Origin: Luteitalea sp.
Lineage (GTDB): Bacteria; Acidobacteriota; Vicinamibacteria; Vicinamibacterales; Vicinamibacteraceae
Direction: 5' to 3'
Assembly (NCBI GenBank): GCA_009377605.1
Contig: WHTT01000011.1
Location: 63,010 to 108,273, forward strand
Length of the DNA: 45,264 bases
Shown here: positions 31,461 through 40,800 of the stretch, piece by piece
How positions within the stretch are numbered: position 1 is the first letter of the stretch
Layout: every line of letters begins with the position of its first letter
The notes under the pieces: generated by a model
Database searches by the model: none
The model's input: the letters and a program-made list of their open reading frames with translations, nothing else
Told to the model about the DNA's origin: nothing
Made by a program: the position numbers and the translations under genes

Positions 31461-33158
31461 TCAGGCGGCACCGGGCGCCGCGCATTTCTGATCCGACCCC
31501 ACCATCGACCGCAGCCGCGCCTCGTGCGCGCGCACCGCGTCACTCGCCCGCGCCGCCGACCAGTTCCAGCTGCGGATCGAGCGATCGCGGTCCGGCGGCC
31601 AGCGCCGCAGCATGTGTCGCGCGAGCGGACACTGCACGTCCTGTGGCAGAGCGGGCAGCGCATCGATCAGCACGGGCACCGCGTCTGCGCTCAGCGACGT
31701 CGCGTACGCGACGTCGAATCGGACGGGCGCGTCGGCCGACGCCATCCGCGCCACGTTCGCGCGCGCGATGACCGCGTCCGGGTTGATGACGAACAGCAGC
31801 GCGACCGTCGCGAGGCCGGATGCCAGCGTCCCGAACGCGAACGCGCCGCGGCGGCCGCGCAGCACGGTCGCGGCGAGCCAGCACAGCATCGCGCCGATCC
31901 AGATCAGCAGCACCATCGCGTAGAACCGCGACTCGGTGAGCCCGTAGCTCGCGTGGTAGAGGCGCAGCCGCTGGAGCGCCGACGCGGTGATCGCAAGCAC
32001 CAGCCCGATCTGCACGCCGGCGAGACCGCGGAACACGAGGACGTCGCTCTGGCTGCGACGGTCGAGGAGCCAGTCGGCCGCGAGTAGGACCGGCACGACG
32101 AGGACGACCGCGAAGACCAGCTCGAAGAAGCCGCGCCGCGCGTATTCGGCATACGTCAGGTCGGGCGTGATCTGGACGAGCGTGTCGGCGCCGAAGAGAT
32201 ACCGGAACTGCACGATCACGAAGACCAGGAACAGCAGGTCGATCGCGGCCAGCGCCGTCGCGACCTCGGTAATGCCGAACGGCTGCCATTTCGGCGCCGG
32301 AACGCCTCGGCCGTCGATCCCTTGCCTGCGATCCGCGGGCGACGGCAGCTCCGTGCCCGTCAGAAAGCCGCGCAGGTACCCGGTCGAGAGCCACGCAAGG
32401 ATCGAGAACAGCAGGATGTGACTCGCGATCCGCTCGAAATCGAAACGAAGCACGTTCGCCACCAGCTCCGCGAACACGGCGTCGGCCGACATGAACAGCG
32501 CCCCGAACACCACAACGAGAGGCGCCGCGATCACGAGGCCGCGCGCGACGGCCGCGGCACGGCGCCACCCGGCCGCGCGGCCGGTCTCGACACGCGGGGT
32601 GGACCGCGTCGCATCCACAAGCGCAAGCGCCGCGGCCGTCCACGCGTGCAGTGCGCCCAGCGCCAGCGCGCCGGCGTATCGAAGCACGCCCGCGCGACGC
32701 ACCCAGGCCGCGGCGAGACGATGAGCCGCGAGCGCGAAGGTCAACGTTGCGCAGCCAAGCGCGAGCAGCTTCAGCGGCGGAGCGTCGCGCCACGCGAGCC
32801 CGGCCGCAAACACGACGCCGATCACCAGCCACGCGACGCGCTCGCGGTCCAGTGCGAGAGCCGCGCGGCGGTGCAGCGCGAGCGCGGCGACCGCGACCGA
32901 CGCGACCCACAGCGACAGGTTCAGACCCACCGGGCCGTCCGGAGCGCGCAGCAGCGCATCGCCCACCGCGCCGAGGACCACGCCCGCCACGAGCAACGCC
33001 GCGACGGAGGCGCGTGGCACGGGATAGAGGCGAGCCGCCCCCACGAGCGCCTGGCCAATGACGCTACTGTCGGAGTACCCGTCGGAGGTGCCGTGGCCGA
33101 CTCGTTCGTCTTCGATCCGCCCGCGACCCGCCTGCCCGGAAACCGCGTCGTCACTCAT
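31461..33158 (-). CDS. DUF4173 (DUF4153-like) membrane protein, 565 aa
   Basis: Polytopic inner-membrane protein with roughly twelve hydrophobic segments, e.g. [40 protein letters not shown] and [20 protein letters not shown]. The family hallmark [20 protein letters not shown] is present, followed by [28 protein letters not shown] precedes the ATG at 33158. Its ATG overlaps the stop of the UppS-like gene (ATGA), so the two are translationally coupled. The ABC ATPase remnant behind it was the next gene. Function is unknown; association with regulators and transporters suggests an envelope role. The frame is intact, though the downstream partners are broken. Confidence 0.88.
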   Translation of the reverse strand: MSDDAVSGQAGRGRIEDERVGHGTSDGYSDSSVIGQALVGAARLYPVPRASVAALLVAGVVLGAVGDALLRAPDGPVGLNLSLWVASVAVAALALHRRAALALDRERVAWLVIGVVFAAGLAWRDAPPLKLLALGCATLTFALAAHRLAAAWVRRAGVLRYAGALALGALHAWTAAALALVDATRSTPRVETGRAAGWRRAAAVARGLVIAAPLVVVFGALFMSADAVFAELVANVLRFDFERIASHILLFSILAWLSTGYLRGFLTGTELPSPADRRQGIDGRGVPAPKWQPFGITEVATALAAIDLLFLVFVIVQFRYLFGADTLVQITPDLTYAEYARRGFFELVFAVVLVVPVLLAADWLLDRRSQSDVLVFRGLAGVQIGLVLAITASALQRLRLYHASYGLTESRFYAMVLLIWIGAMLCWLAATVLRGRRGAFAFGTLASGLATVALLFVINPDAVIARANVARMASADAPVRFDVAYATSLSADAVPVLIDALPALPQDVQCPLARHMLRRWPPDRDRSIRSWNWSAARASDAVRAHEARLRSMVGSDQKCAAPGAA

Positions 33159-33814
33159 ACGCTCCGCCTCCTCCCATCCCCATTCATCGGTGTCGCACCA
33201 GGCACGCGGCCGAACCGCCGCTCACGCCCGTGATAGTCCGCCAGCGCTCGCGCCAGGTGGGACGCGTCGAAGTCCGGCCATCGCCCATCCGTGAAGTACA
33301 GCTCCGCGTACGCGCACTCCCACAGCAGGAAATCACTCAACCGCTGCTCGCCGCCCGTCCGGATCAGCAGGTCCACGGCCGGGAGCAGCTCGCCTCTGCC
33401 GATCGCGTCCCGCGACGAATAGTCGACGGCCAGGTTCAACCGCAGCCGATCGCACGCCGCCGTCGCGGCCTCCGTCGCTTCGATCGCACGTACCAGCCGC
33501 TTCGCCAATCGATCGCGACGGCCGATCACTCGCACGCGCACGCCTTCCGCCACGCAGCGAGCCGTTTCGCCGCGCAGGAACTGCTCGAACACCTTCATCA
33601 GCGGACGGACCTCGGACGCCGGCCGATGCCAGTTGTCCGACGAGAACGCGTAGAGCGTCAGCATCCCGATGCCGTGCGCGGGCGCGCACTCGACCGTGCG
33701 CCGCACCGCGCTCGCGCCCGCGCGGTGTCCGTCCGTTCGCGGCCGCTGTCGCGCGGCCGCCCATCGCCCGTTCCCGTCGGGGATCACCGCCATATGCAAG
33801 GAACTTTGTATCAT
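33155..33814 (-). CDS. Undecaprenyl diphosphate synthase-like cis-prenyltransferase, 219 aa, shortened
   Basis: Makes long-chain cis-polyprenyl diphosphate, the lipid carrier for wall and glycan precursors, if active. Motifs are [17 protein letters not shown] (catalytic Asp and the GNGRWA loop), [40 protein letters not shown] and [20 protein letters not shown]. Between SRDAI and PAVDLLIRT it lacks about 30-40 residues that normal UppS proteins have, so it is shorter than the usual 245-255. This could be a specialised paralogue or an in-frame deletion. I take ATG 33814; a TTG at 33829 and an ATG at 33793 are alternatives. It heads the DUF4173 operon. A housekeeping UppS probably exists elsewhere. 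Confidence 0.85.
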   Translation of the reverse strand: MIQSSLHMAVIPDGNGRWAAARQRPRTDGHRAGASAVRRTVECAPAHGIGMLTLYAFSSDNWHRPASEVRPLMKVFEQFLRGETARCVAEGVRVRVIGRRDRLAKRLVRAIEATEAATAACDRLRLNLAVDYSSRDAIGRGELLPAVDLLIRTGGEQRLSDFLLWECAYAELYFTDGRWPDFDASHLARALADYHGRERRFGRVPGATPMNGDGRRRSV

Positions 33815-33819
33815 AAAGT
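33803..33819. promoter_or_regulatory. Imperfect dyad ACTTT-N7-AAAGT at the operon start
   Basis: ACTTTGTATCATAAAGT is an AT-rich dyad overlapping the presumed start of the UppS-like gene. Similar dyads are common at PadR-controlled promoters in Acidobacteria, and DUF4153-type loci often come with PadR. No padR gene is adjacent here. Operator role is inferred. Confidence 0.4.
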
Positions 33820-33857
33820 AGGCTCGCAAAAAAAGGGTACGCCTCGCGGACGCGACG

Positions 33858-35178
33858 TCACTCCCGTCCAGCGAATGCCTCAGCCGCCGCGAGCGCCAGT
33901 GAGCGCACCGCGTCTTCCGCGAACGAGACGTTCGACGTAACGGCGATCACGAGGCCGTGATCGGGGAAGGTCATGAAGGAGGTCGAACCGCCCACCGCAC
34001 TCCCGCCGTGGCCGATCAAGCGAACCAGGCTTCCGTTGAGAGGAACACGCCGCACGAACCAGCCGAGGCCGTAGCCGGTCGGATCGCCCGATTCGAGCTG
34101 GCCTTCCGTCCGCAACAACTCGATGGTGCCGGGTTCGAGCAGGTCGTCTCGCGACATCGCCACACCGAATCGAACCAGGTCACTCGGCGTGGAGATGAAG
34201 CCGTCGGTGCCCCAGAGACAGGTGTGGTCGACGTTGGGCGCATCCTGAAGGCCAAACCGCGTGTTCATGGCGAACCCAGGGAAGTAGAGGCCGGCCCGGT
34301 TCGGCACGGTGTGAGCGTAACCGCCCGCTGGGCCGCCCGGAGCGTCGAGCATGGTGTTCCTGCATCTGGAGGGGCGCGAAGACCTTGCGATCCATGAAGT
34401 CGAGGAACGGTTCGTCCGCCTCTGCTTCAACGACAGCGCTGACCAGGACCCACCCGTAACTCGAATAGCGGTAGGCCGTGCCGGGTTCGAACAGCAGTGG
34501 GTCGCCTGCGAAGAGGTCGAATGCATCGGTCACCCCTTCGCAGGTCCGGTGAGCAACCGGAAGCTCGTCGTCGGGGTTGATCTGCGCGTCTTCTCCGGCC
34601 CCGTAGTGGCCGAAGCCAGCCACATGTTCCATCAACTCCCGCGTCGTGACCGGCCACCGCTTTTCGGGGAAGCTCGGCAGGTAGTCCTGCACGGGGGCGT
34701 CGAGGTCGACGAGGCCTTGCTGATGCAGCAGGCCCACCGCGGCCGCGGTCATGGGCTTGGACACGCCGCCAATGCGAAAGCGCGTTCGTGGCGTGATCGG
34801 TACGCGCCCCCGGAGGTCCGCCCACCCAAGCGCCTCGGCCCACGCGAGCTCACCGTCGACCGCCACCGCGATGGACACGCCGGGCAGGTTCTCATCGATG
34901 ATCAGATTCCGCGCGAGGAGCTGGACGTGCTCAACCGCGTCGGCGTATCTGGCGGCCGGCGGAGCGAGGACTTCCGACGGCAGCGCCAGCGGGTCGTCGC
35001 CGGGGCTCGGGACGAGATAGTAGCCACAGGCGGCAAGTATCGGCGCGGTTGCCAGTGTGAGCAGCAGGCGGCCTGCCGTCCCGCGGATCGATGTGGATGT
35101 CGCCACGGTTCTTCGTAGAGTCATCTGGTTCCTCTCAACCTCAATCGTCGGGTTCGAAGCGGGCGTGAGCGTGTCCAT
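33858..35178 (-). pseudogene. Beta-lactamase-fold (class C / serine hydrolase) lipoprotein, broken
   Basis: Family S12-like hydrolase with a lipoprotein signal (LLLTLATAPILAACGYY; starts at 35178 or, with GAGAGG upstream, 35124). The first frame runs through LARNLIIDENLPGVSIAVAV and HQQGLVDLDAPVQDYLPSFP to KVFAPLQMQ. At 34359-34360 one extra base shifts the frame, and the family end continues in the other frame (MLDAPGGPAGGYAHTVPN, then IGHGGSAVGGSTSFMTFPDH) to a stop at 33858. The active-site SxxK also reads GVSK (RIGGVSKPMTA), so the nucleophilic Ser is Gly by a single-base change, and YxN reads YSS. Both point to loss of function. The HGG motif survives. Confidence 0.85.
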
Positions 35179-35543
35179 CGATGGCCTCCCGCAGGAAGCA
35201 TCGGTGGTCGGGCGGCGGAAGTCCTCACCGGGCCGTGAGCGTCGCGTGAGATCTTCGTGAGATCGCGAGAGGATGGGTCAGGCTCCAGCGGTCCAGCCAC
35301 TGCGCGGCCGAACCGGCCAGGCCGCCGCCAAGGGCGGCGCGGCCGATGAGGGCTGCGGTGCGCCAGGACCGAGCGATGGACTCGGCCACCGACAGACCCG
35401 CGCCGATGCCCGCTCCGCCGCCGGCGTCCGGTGGGCCACCTCGACGCGTCCAACCTCGCTGAACCCGCCGTTACCTATGTGCTACCTAGGCCGGAGAACG
35501 GCCCAGCGCATGAGGTGCGATGTCACGTTTGTCGTAGGAATTG
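35179..35543. other. Intergenic stretch with a possible unrecognised coding fragment
   Basis: About 365 bases. On the minus strand one frame reads AGIGAGLSVAESIARSWRTA, then ALIGRAALGGGLAGSAAQWL, which has the composition of a membrane-protein fragment. It has no family match I can name and no clear start. Otherwise I see no gene. Confidence 0.35.
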
Positions 35544-35590
35544 TGGAGGCGGCGGTCGGACTCGAACCGATGACCTGCTGATTACGAAGC
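35544..35590 (-). tRNA. tRNA-Thr(CGT) 3' half: probable attachment-site scar
   Basis: Minus strand from the anticodon loop (TTCGTAA) through the anticodon 3' stem TCAGC, the T-arm (ATCGG TTCGAGT CCGAC), seven acceptor bases (CGCCGCC), discriminator T and encoded CCA. The 5' half (acceptor 5' strand, D-arm, anticodon 5' stem) is absent: the sequence beyond 35590 is unrelated. Integrases that use tRNA genes rebuild exactly such 3' halves, so this is most likely an att site of a lost or decayed integrative element. It is not a working tRNA. Confidence 0.75.
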
Positions 35591-35689
35591 CCCTGCTTGT
35601 CAAAAACTAAGTGATTGATTCCGCAAGAGTTAACGCGCAGGTCGCCGCCAGACACTTTTTCAAGGGGCCCTGGTGGCGTGGTTCGCTCT

Positions 35690-36085
35690 GCCGCCGGCCT
35701 ATGCCGCAAACATGTCCTGCAGACGTTGCAGCACGCCCAAGATCGTCTCCGAACCAAGCCGTCCAAGCCGCTTCAGAAGGCGTTCTGTGTCGACCGTTCG
35801 GAGCGGCGGCTGCAGTGCCCGCCGGTCGTCGAATCGCTCGAGGAGGCGGGCGACGACCTCTTCACGTTTCTGCGCTTTCCGCGCGGGCAGTGGAAGGCCC
35901 TGCGCACCACGAATGCGCTTGAGCGGATCAACGAGGAGTTTCGCCGACCGACCAAGACGCAAGCCAGCCTCCCCAGTCAGGATGCCGTGTTGCTGCTCCT
36001 CTTTGGTTTGCTGCGCACCGGGCAAGTCAAGCTGCGGGCGCTCGATGGGTACCATGAGATGGGTGCGGTGCAGGAGGCCGCGTGA
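35690..36085 (+). pseudogene. IS256-family transposase, C-terminal fragment
   Basis: Tail of a mutator-type (Transposase_mut) DDE enzyme. The clear part is VVESLEEAGDDLFTFLRFPR, then WKALRTTNALERINEEFRRP and LPSQDAVLLLLFGLLRTGQV, then KLRALDGYHEM. The final catalytic Glu sits in NALERINEEF. The region before (RKHVLQTLQHAQDRLRTKPS) is only weakly family-like, and the first two catalytic Asp residues are absent, so more than half of the enzyme is gone. The element's right inverted repeat survives at 36137-36157. It lies directly beside the tRNA-Thr scar. Confidence 0.88.
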
Positions 36086-36136
36086 TGTCTTTTCCTAATT
36101 GCTGATCTTTGTCGCGACGGATGATGACATTACGCT

Positions 36137-36157
36137 TTTCCACCACTTGACAGACAC
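36137..36157. mobile_element. Right inverted repeat of the IS256-type element
   Basis: TTTCCACCACTTGACAGACA plus C, the reverse complement of the GTGTCTGTCAAGTGG-type tip typical of IS256-family ends, 51 bases after the transposase stop. No matching left end is visible upstream, in line with a truncated copy. Confidence 0.6.
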
Positions 36158-36163
36158 GGCCGA

Positions 36164-37183
36164 TCAATGAAGGCTCGCACGGTGTTGTTTCAAGACGTCC
36201 ATCGTATCCCTGAGGCTGGTTTCTAGGGAAACCTCTTGGCGCCAGCCCAGCTCACGCTTGGCGCGCTCGTTGCTCGCATTCCAGATTCTCCCGCGTACCG
36301 TCGCCAGGAGCTCCGGAATCATCACCCGCGGGGACCCCAGGAGGCGGTGGTTCAGGCGATCGAACAACGGCACGACGCCCAGCATGAAATCCGGCATTGT
36401 CATGAGCGCCCGCCTGACATGCGGATCGATCCGGTGCATGGTCTCGATGATCTCGATGAAGCTGGGCAGTCTGTCGTTGCACACGATGAAACGCCCCCCG
36501 CAGTCGCTCTCGGCCGCGAGGACATGTCCGGACACCACGTCGCGAATGTCCACATAGGGGAGATTCGACCTTGGCGCGCCGAGGCGCATCGTCCCCAGCA
36601 TGATCCCCTCGATGACGTCGATGGTAGGGGTGTTCCGCGTGAAACCGGGTCCCCCGATCGAGCCTGGAAGCACGATGACGAGCGAGAGCCGAAGGTCGCG
36701 TGCAAGCTCCCAGGCTCGCGTCTCGGCCAGCGTCTTGGCCCGAAAGTACGGCACCGAGAGGTCAGTGGCCCAGTCTGCTTCTGTGCTCGGTGGCGCGCCG
36801 GGCGCCGTCAGCGGAAGCGTGACGAGCGACGAGGTCAGCACGATCTTACGGACCTTTGCGTCAGCTGCGGCACGCAGCGCGTTCTCCGCGCCTTCGACGC
36901 TCGCGCGGAGCACATCATCCGCGTCGTGGCCCCCGGGTACGTACGCGTATACGGCCGCCACATGGAACAGGACGTCGGCTCCGTCGAACGCGGCGCGCAA
37001 TTGATCGGGCCGATAGAGGTCCGCTTCCACCAGCTCGAGACCTTCCATCGCGACGAGATGCGCCGTCTTTTTCTGATCCGCGAGCGAGCGCACGCCGGCC
37101 CGTACGGTGTAACCGCGCTGGAGCAGGTGCTTGCACAGGTTGTTCCCGAGATGCCCGTTGGCGCCAGTGACGACTGCCCGCAT
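36164..37183 (-). CDS. NAD(P)-dependent dihydroflavonol-4-reductase-like epimerase, 339 aa
   Basis: Extended short-chain dehydrogenase of the DFR/3-beta-HSD group. The Rossmann motif is MRAVVTGANGHLGNNLCKHL, the DVLFHVAAVYAYVPG block is typical, and the catalytic YxxxK is in SVPYFRAKTLAETRAWELAR with the upstream Ser in VLTSSLVTLP. The family ending is NERAKRELGWRQEVSLETSL. All key residues are present and the length is normal. The substrate, an aldehyde/ketone or nucleotide sugar, cannot be told. Its stop is only a few bases from the IS256 inverted repeat. It starts 19 bases from the end of the upstream ADOP gene and may share its transcript. Confidence 0.9.
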   Translation of the reverse strand: MRAVVTGANGHLGNNLCKHLLQRGYTVRAGVRSLADQKKTAHLVAMEGLELVEADLYRPDQLRAAFDGADVLFHVAAVYAYVPGGHDADDVLRASVEGAENALRAAADAKVRKIVLTSSLVTLPLTAPGAPPSTEADWATDLSVPYFRAKTLAETRAWELARDLRLSLVIVLPGSIGGPGFTRNTPTIDVIEGIMLGTMRLGAPRSNLPYVDIRDVVSGHVLAAESDCGGRFIVCNDRLPSFIEIIETMHRIDPHVRRALMTMPDFMLGVVPLFDRLNHRLLGSPRVMIPELLATVRGRIWNASNERAKRELGWRQEVSLETSLRDTMDVLKQHRASLH

Positions 37184-37202
37184 CGCTTCCCTCCGTAAAC
37201 GA

Positions 37203-39647
37203 TCACTCCTGGCGCAGCACCCGAGCTGGCTCCATGCGCATCGCGCGGAGGGCCGGTATCACACATGCCGCCGTGGCGACCATCACGAGGACGAGGATCG
37301 TGCTGACGTAGGCCGTGCCGTCGGTCGGCGGCACCTCGAAGAGCAGCGACGTGAGGAGACGACTCAACGCGAAGGCTCCGAGGACGCCGAGGACGAGACC
37401 AACCATCGCCACTGTCAGCCCTTGGCGCAGAATCATGCCGAGCACGCGTCCGCCGTCGGCCCCGAGGGCCATCCGGATCCCGATCTCCTGCCGTCTCTCG
37501 GTCACGGTGTACGACATCACACCGTACGTGCCCACGGCTGCCAGCGCCAGCGCGACACCCGCGAAGATGCCGAGTAGCAGCGTGAGGAAGCGCGGCTCGG
37601 CGACCGAGGCGCTGACGACGCCCTCGAGTGTGCGCGGATCACCGAGTGGCAGGCTTGCATCCAGCCGAGCCACTTCTCGCCTGACCGCAGGGAGCATGCC
37701 GAGCGGAGACGAGGCCGTGCGGAGCACGACGTTCATGCTACGCGGAATACTAAACGCCGCGGCCTGCGGGATGTGGAAGTACATCTCGGTGCCGGTCTCT
37801 TCCTCGAGCCCTCCCTGCTTCACGTCCTTGACGATGCCCACGACCGTTAGCCACGGCACGTCCGAGTCCGGCCGGATCCGTCGTCCGATTGGGTCTTGAT
37901 CCGGATAGAAGACGCGTGCGAAGGTCTCGTTGATGAGTAGAACCGGCGCGCCCCCGGCACCATCTGCGGGACCGAAGGCCCGACCGTCCACGAGCCGAAT
38001 GCGCATGGTCTCGAGATAGTCGGTCGTGACGAACTGCCAGTAGTCCACGTTCGGAATCGCCATCCCGGACGCGGGCTGATAATGATAGCCCTCGAGCTCC
38101 ATGTCGTTCGCGTTCACGTCGCGATGCGGCGGCAGCCCGCTCATGACCGCAACGCCGCTCACGGCCGGGAGCCCGCCAAGGCGATCGCGGAGGCGATCGT
38201 AGAAGGCGACCTGGGATGCACCATCCGGATAGGTCGCCTCCGGCAGGAACAGCCGAAACGTGAGCAGGTTGTTCGGGTCGAAGCCCGGATCCACGCGTAA
38301 GAGCGTAGAGAAGCTCCGCAGCATCAGCGCCGAGCCAACGAGGAGCACGACGGCCAGCGCCATCTCGGAGACCACCAGCAGCCGCCGTGCGCGCAGCCGC
38401 GCCGAGCCAGCGGTGGCACGCTGGCCACCCTCGCGCAGGGACATCGCGACAACACGCGCGGAGAGATTCATGAGAGGCGCCAAGCCGAACAGCACACCGG
38501 TGAGCACCGACACCGCGGCCGTGAAAGCCAGGACGTTGCCGTCCACGGTGATCTCATCAAGGCGCGGGATGCTCTCACCGCTCGTGGCGAGCAGCACGCG
38601 AAGGCCTACCCAGGCCAACAAGACGCCGAGTCCTCCACCCACAGCGGCGAGCATGAGGCTCTCGGTCAGAAACGGCCGCAGGAGGCGCCACCGCCCGGCG
38701 CCAAGCGCGGCGCGAACCGCGATTTCCTTCTGGCGTGACTCTGCACGCACGAGCAGGAGATTGCCGACGTTGGCGCAGGCGATGAGCAGTACGAACCCGA
38801 CGGCGCCGAGGAGCAGGAGCAGTGCGGGCCGGACGGTTCCGACCATCTCATCCTGCAGGCCGTGTGCAATCACGGCGTGGTTCTCCGGGTGTGGCGCGTG
38901 TGTGCCTCTAAACTCCTCCTGCCACCGCCCCATGAGCGAGCCGAGCTCGGCCCTCACACCCTCGAGGGTGACACCGTCGCGCATGCGTGCGATGACGTTC
39001 AGAAAATGACTACCGCGGTTCTCCCGATTCGCCGGATCGAGCGCCACGGGCGTCCAGACCTGCACACCGGCATCGTCGATGTCGAACCCAGGCGGCATGA
39101 CGCCGACGACCTCCCGGCTCTCCCCATTGACGGGAATGCTCCGTCCAACGACCGCCGGGTCGCCGCCGAGCACAGCGCGCCATAGCTCGTCGGAGATCAC
39201 GGTGACGTCCGGACCACCGGGCAGGTCTTCTTCTTCCGTGAACGTGCGCCCTAACTGCGGCCGCACACCAAGCGTGGTAAAGAAGTCAGCGGTCGCGGCC
39301 GCCGAGGTCACACGCACCGGCCGTTCGATGCCCCCGACGCTCGCGAGGCCGGTGCGATATCCGCCGAGACTCTCGAACGAGCGGTTCCACTCCCGAAGCT
39401 CGAGAAACTCAGGCGGTGAGATCCAGAACCGATCGAACCCGAGCGATGGGAACTGGCTGGCCACGGAGAGGAGTCGGCTGGGTTCGGCGTACGGCAGCGG
39501 ACGCAGGAGCACGCCGTTGATCACGCTGAAGATGGCGGTGTTCGCGCCGATGCCCAGCGACAGGGTCAGGATGGCCACCGCGGCGAAGCCAGGGCTCCGT
39601 CGCAGAGCAGCGAGCGCGTAGCGGAGATCTGCAAGAATTCCGGACAT
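37203..39647 (-). CDS. ADOP-family ABC transporter permease (MacB/FtsX-like), 814 aa
   Basis: Second full ADOP permease. It lacks the charged N-terminal prefix of the copy at 2577 and opens directly with MSGILADLRYALAALRRSPG and TM1 (GFAAVAILTLSLGIGANTAI). The MacB periplasmic domain includes SLGFDRFWISPPEFLELREW and VNGESREVVGVMPPGFDIDD. The first FtsX block has LIACANVGNLLLVRAESRQK and the second GVALALAAVGTYGVMSYTVT, ending MRMEPARVLRQE. It is probably complete. The gene is followed by the reductase at 19 bases. Upstream, TATAG/CTATA half-sites at 39682-39705 resemble the PadR-linked palindrome of the first ADOP locus, though no padR gene is adjacent. Confidence 0.93.
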   Translation of the reverse strand: MSGILADLRYALAALRRSPGFAAVAILTLSLGIGANTAIFSVINGVLLRPLPYAEPSRLLSVASQFPSLGFDRFWISPPEFLELREWNRSFESLGGYRTGLASVGGIERPVRVTSAAATADFFTTLGVRPQLGRTFTEEEDLPGGPDVTVISDELWRAVLGGDPAVVGRSIPVNGESREVVGVMPPGFDIDDAGVQVWTPVALDPANRENRGSHFLNVIARMRDGVTLEGVRAELGSLMGRWQEEFRGTHAPHPENHAVIAHGLQDEMVGTVRPALLLLLGAVGFVLLIACANVGNLLLVRAESRQKEIAVRAALGAGRWRLLRPFLTESLMLAAVGGGLGVLLAWVGLRVLLATSGESIPRLDEITVDGNVLAFTAAVSVLTGVLFGLAPLMNLSARVVAMSLREGGQRATAGSARLRARRLLVVSEMALAVVLLVGSALMLRSFSTLLRVDPGFDPNNLLTFRLFLPEATYPDGASQVAFYDRLRDRLGGLPAVSGVAVMSGLPPHRDVNANDMELEGYHYQPASGMAIPNVDYWQFVTTDYLETMRIRLVDGRAFGPADGAGGAPVLLINETFARVFYPDQDPIGRRIRPDSDVPWLTVVGIVKDVKQGGLEEETGTEMYFHIPQAAAFSIPRSMNVVLRTASSPLGMLPAVRREVARLDASLPLGDPRTLEGVVSASVAEPRFLTLLLGIFAGVALALAAVGTYGVMSYTVTERRQEIGIRMALGADGGRVLGMILRQGLTVAMVGLVLGVLGAFALSRLLTSLLFEVPPTDGTAYVSTILVLVMVATAACVIPALRAMRMEPARVLRQE

Positions 39648-39681
39648 AAGCGTCTCTCGTCATGCTGGCTGATGCGACGAA

Positions 39682-39705
39682 TATAGTGGCTCCGATTGTC
39701 CTATA
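39682..39705. promoter_or_regulatory. TATAG/CTATA half-sites upstream of the second ADOP gene
   Basis: TATAG (39682-39686) and CTATA (39701-39705) form an inverted pair with 14 bases between, 35 bases upstream of the ADOP start. The same half-sites, with a shorter spacer, occur at 5686-5700 between padR and its neighbour. A shared PadR-type regulator acting in trans is possible. Confidence 0.35.
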
Positions 39706-39864
39706 GCAAGCGGTGTGTGCGTACCGTTTGGCATCAAAGCTAGGAACAGGTGGTGTGCTAGCAACTTCACACACTACGCCTCATCGGTCCGAGCGTCCAT
39801 GCGCTGTTCGACCGGGAGTTGGCTGCAGTTGGGGCGCCGGACGCGACTACTTCTTCACCACGGA

Positions 39865-40566
39865 CTACCTGCCGCTCTTCTTGACGGCGGTCTTCCTGAT
39901 GGTCGACAGGTCCCCGACGACGGTCGTGGTTATGCCGACGTTGGAGGGATCTTCAAAGCGGACGCCGACGCTGCGTATCTCGAGAAAATCGCCACGGGCT
40001 GAGACCGCCGCGATCAGCAACGACACCGTGACGCCGAAGTAGATCTCTCGGGGGACCAGGCGCTGCGTGGACAGACGTGTCGGCGCCGTCGTCGGCGTGC
40101 TGTTGGCATTAGTGGTGTGGCCGCGGATACCTCCGTCAGCACCGAGGCGGGGAGCGACGAACCGGTTATTCGCAAAGATCCGCCGGTTGCCATCCCAGAT
40201 GTGCGTGGCCCGAATGTCCAGTCGGTCCTTGTCGGTCGTTTCGTAGTTGATGAACAGCTCCCGCGCAACCGTACGTCGTCCGGCATTCAGCGCAATCGCG
40301 GTCGGTATTGCAAAATGACACCAGAAATTGCCGGACTTTTGTTGGTCTTCGGTGCCGGAATCGAAGATCACGAACCGTGAGGCCCAACCGATGCGAAAGC
40401 ATGCAGCGGCTCCGTGGCCACCCAGGTGGATGATGTCGCCGGTTGCGTCGATGTTCACGTTGTTCCTGAGGGCGTTCCGCACGGTACGCTTGCTTCGGGC
40501 GTTCGGTGCTCCCACTCGCTCCAGCAGAACGCTGTTGCCGTGCACCCACGAATCACGAATGCTCAT
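39865..40566 (-). CDS. Unrecognised protein, 233 aa
   Basis: I cannot name the family with confidence. AAAGGGGAG precedes the ATG at 40566, a good start. The sequence has MSIRDSWVHGNSVLLERVGA, a beta-rich centre (FRIGWASRFVIFDSGTED), then NFWCHFAIPTAIALNAGRRT and RLDIRATHIWDGNRRIFANN. The pattern S-W-x-H-G-N ... W-x-H-F-A-I-P-T ... H-I-x-D-G is shared, from memory, with small bacterial beta-sandwich proteins of unknown role. The last 75 residues are less conserved in style, with a hydrophobic stretch (IYFGVTVSLLIAAVSA). No signal peptide. It is a single gene between the ADOP promoter region and the IS200 stub. Confidence 0.65.
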   Translation of the reverse strand: MSIRDSWVHGNSVLLERVGAPNARSKRTVRNALRNNVNIDATGDIIHLGGHGAAACFRIGWASRFVIFDSGTEDQQKSGNFWCHFAIPTAIALNAGRRTVARELFINYETTDKDRLDIRATHIWDGNRRIFANNRFVAPRLGADGGIRGHTTNANSTPTTAPTRLSTQRLVPREIYFGVTVSLLIAAVSARGDFLEIRSVGVRFEDPSNVGITTTVVGDLSTIRKTAVKKSGR

Positions 40567-40630
40567 TCGTCTCCCCTTTCATTGACACAGCCTGCCCGAT
40601 TCGAACCGCGTCGCACTATTGTAGAGCTAT

Positions 40631-40800
40631 CTCGGCCTCCGCGGATCGCTGTATGCGGAATTGCGACGGTACCTGGGCGAGGTCTTCCCGAAGCTGGCGA
40701 CGCAAAAGGAGAGCCGGATTGAAGAGCGGCACCTGCTGCCCGATCATGTGCACATGCTGATCGCAATTCCGCCGAAGTATGCCGTGGCACCCTACGCGAA
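40631..40800 (+). pseudogene. IS200-like TnpA (Y1/HUH transposase) fragment
   Basis: The frame reads LGLRGSLYAELRRYLGEVFP, KLATQKESRIEERHLLPDHV, HMLIAIPPKYAVA. This is the central part of IS200/IS605 TnpA, with the HUH motif in PDHVHM. The N-terminus is missing, and after KYAVA the family sequence (IGFIKGKSA and the catalytic Tyr) is replaced by PYAKRL. From 40801 an ADOP tail continues in another frame. Not functional. Confidence 0.85.

Noticed and set aside
35121-35453. 110-codon minus-strand frame upstream of the broken hydrolase
   Set aside because: Arg-rich, without a domain, and overlaps the hydrolase start; another frame there looks more protein-like but is still unassigned.
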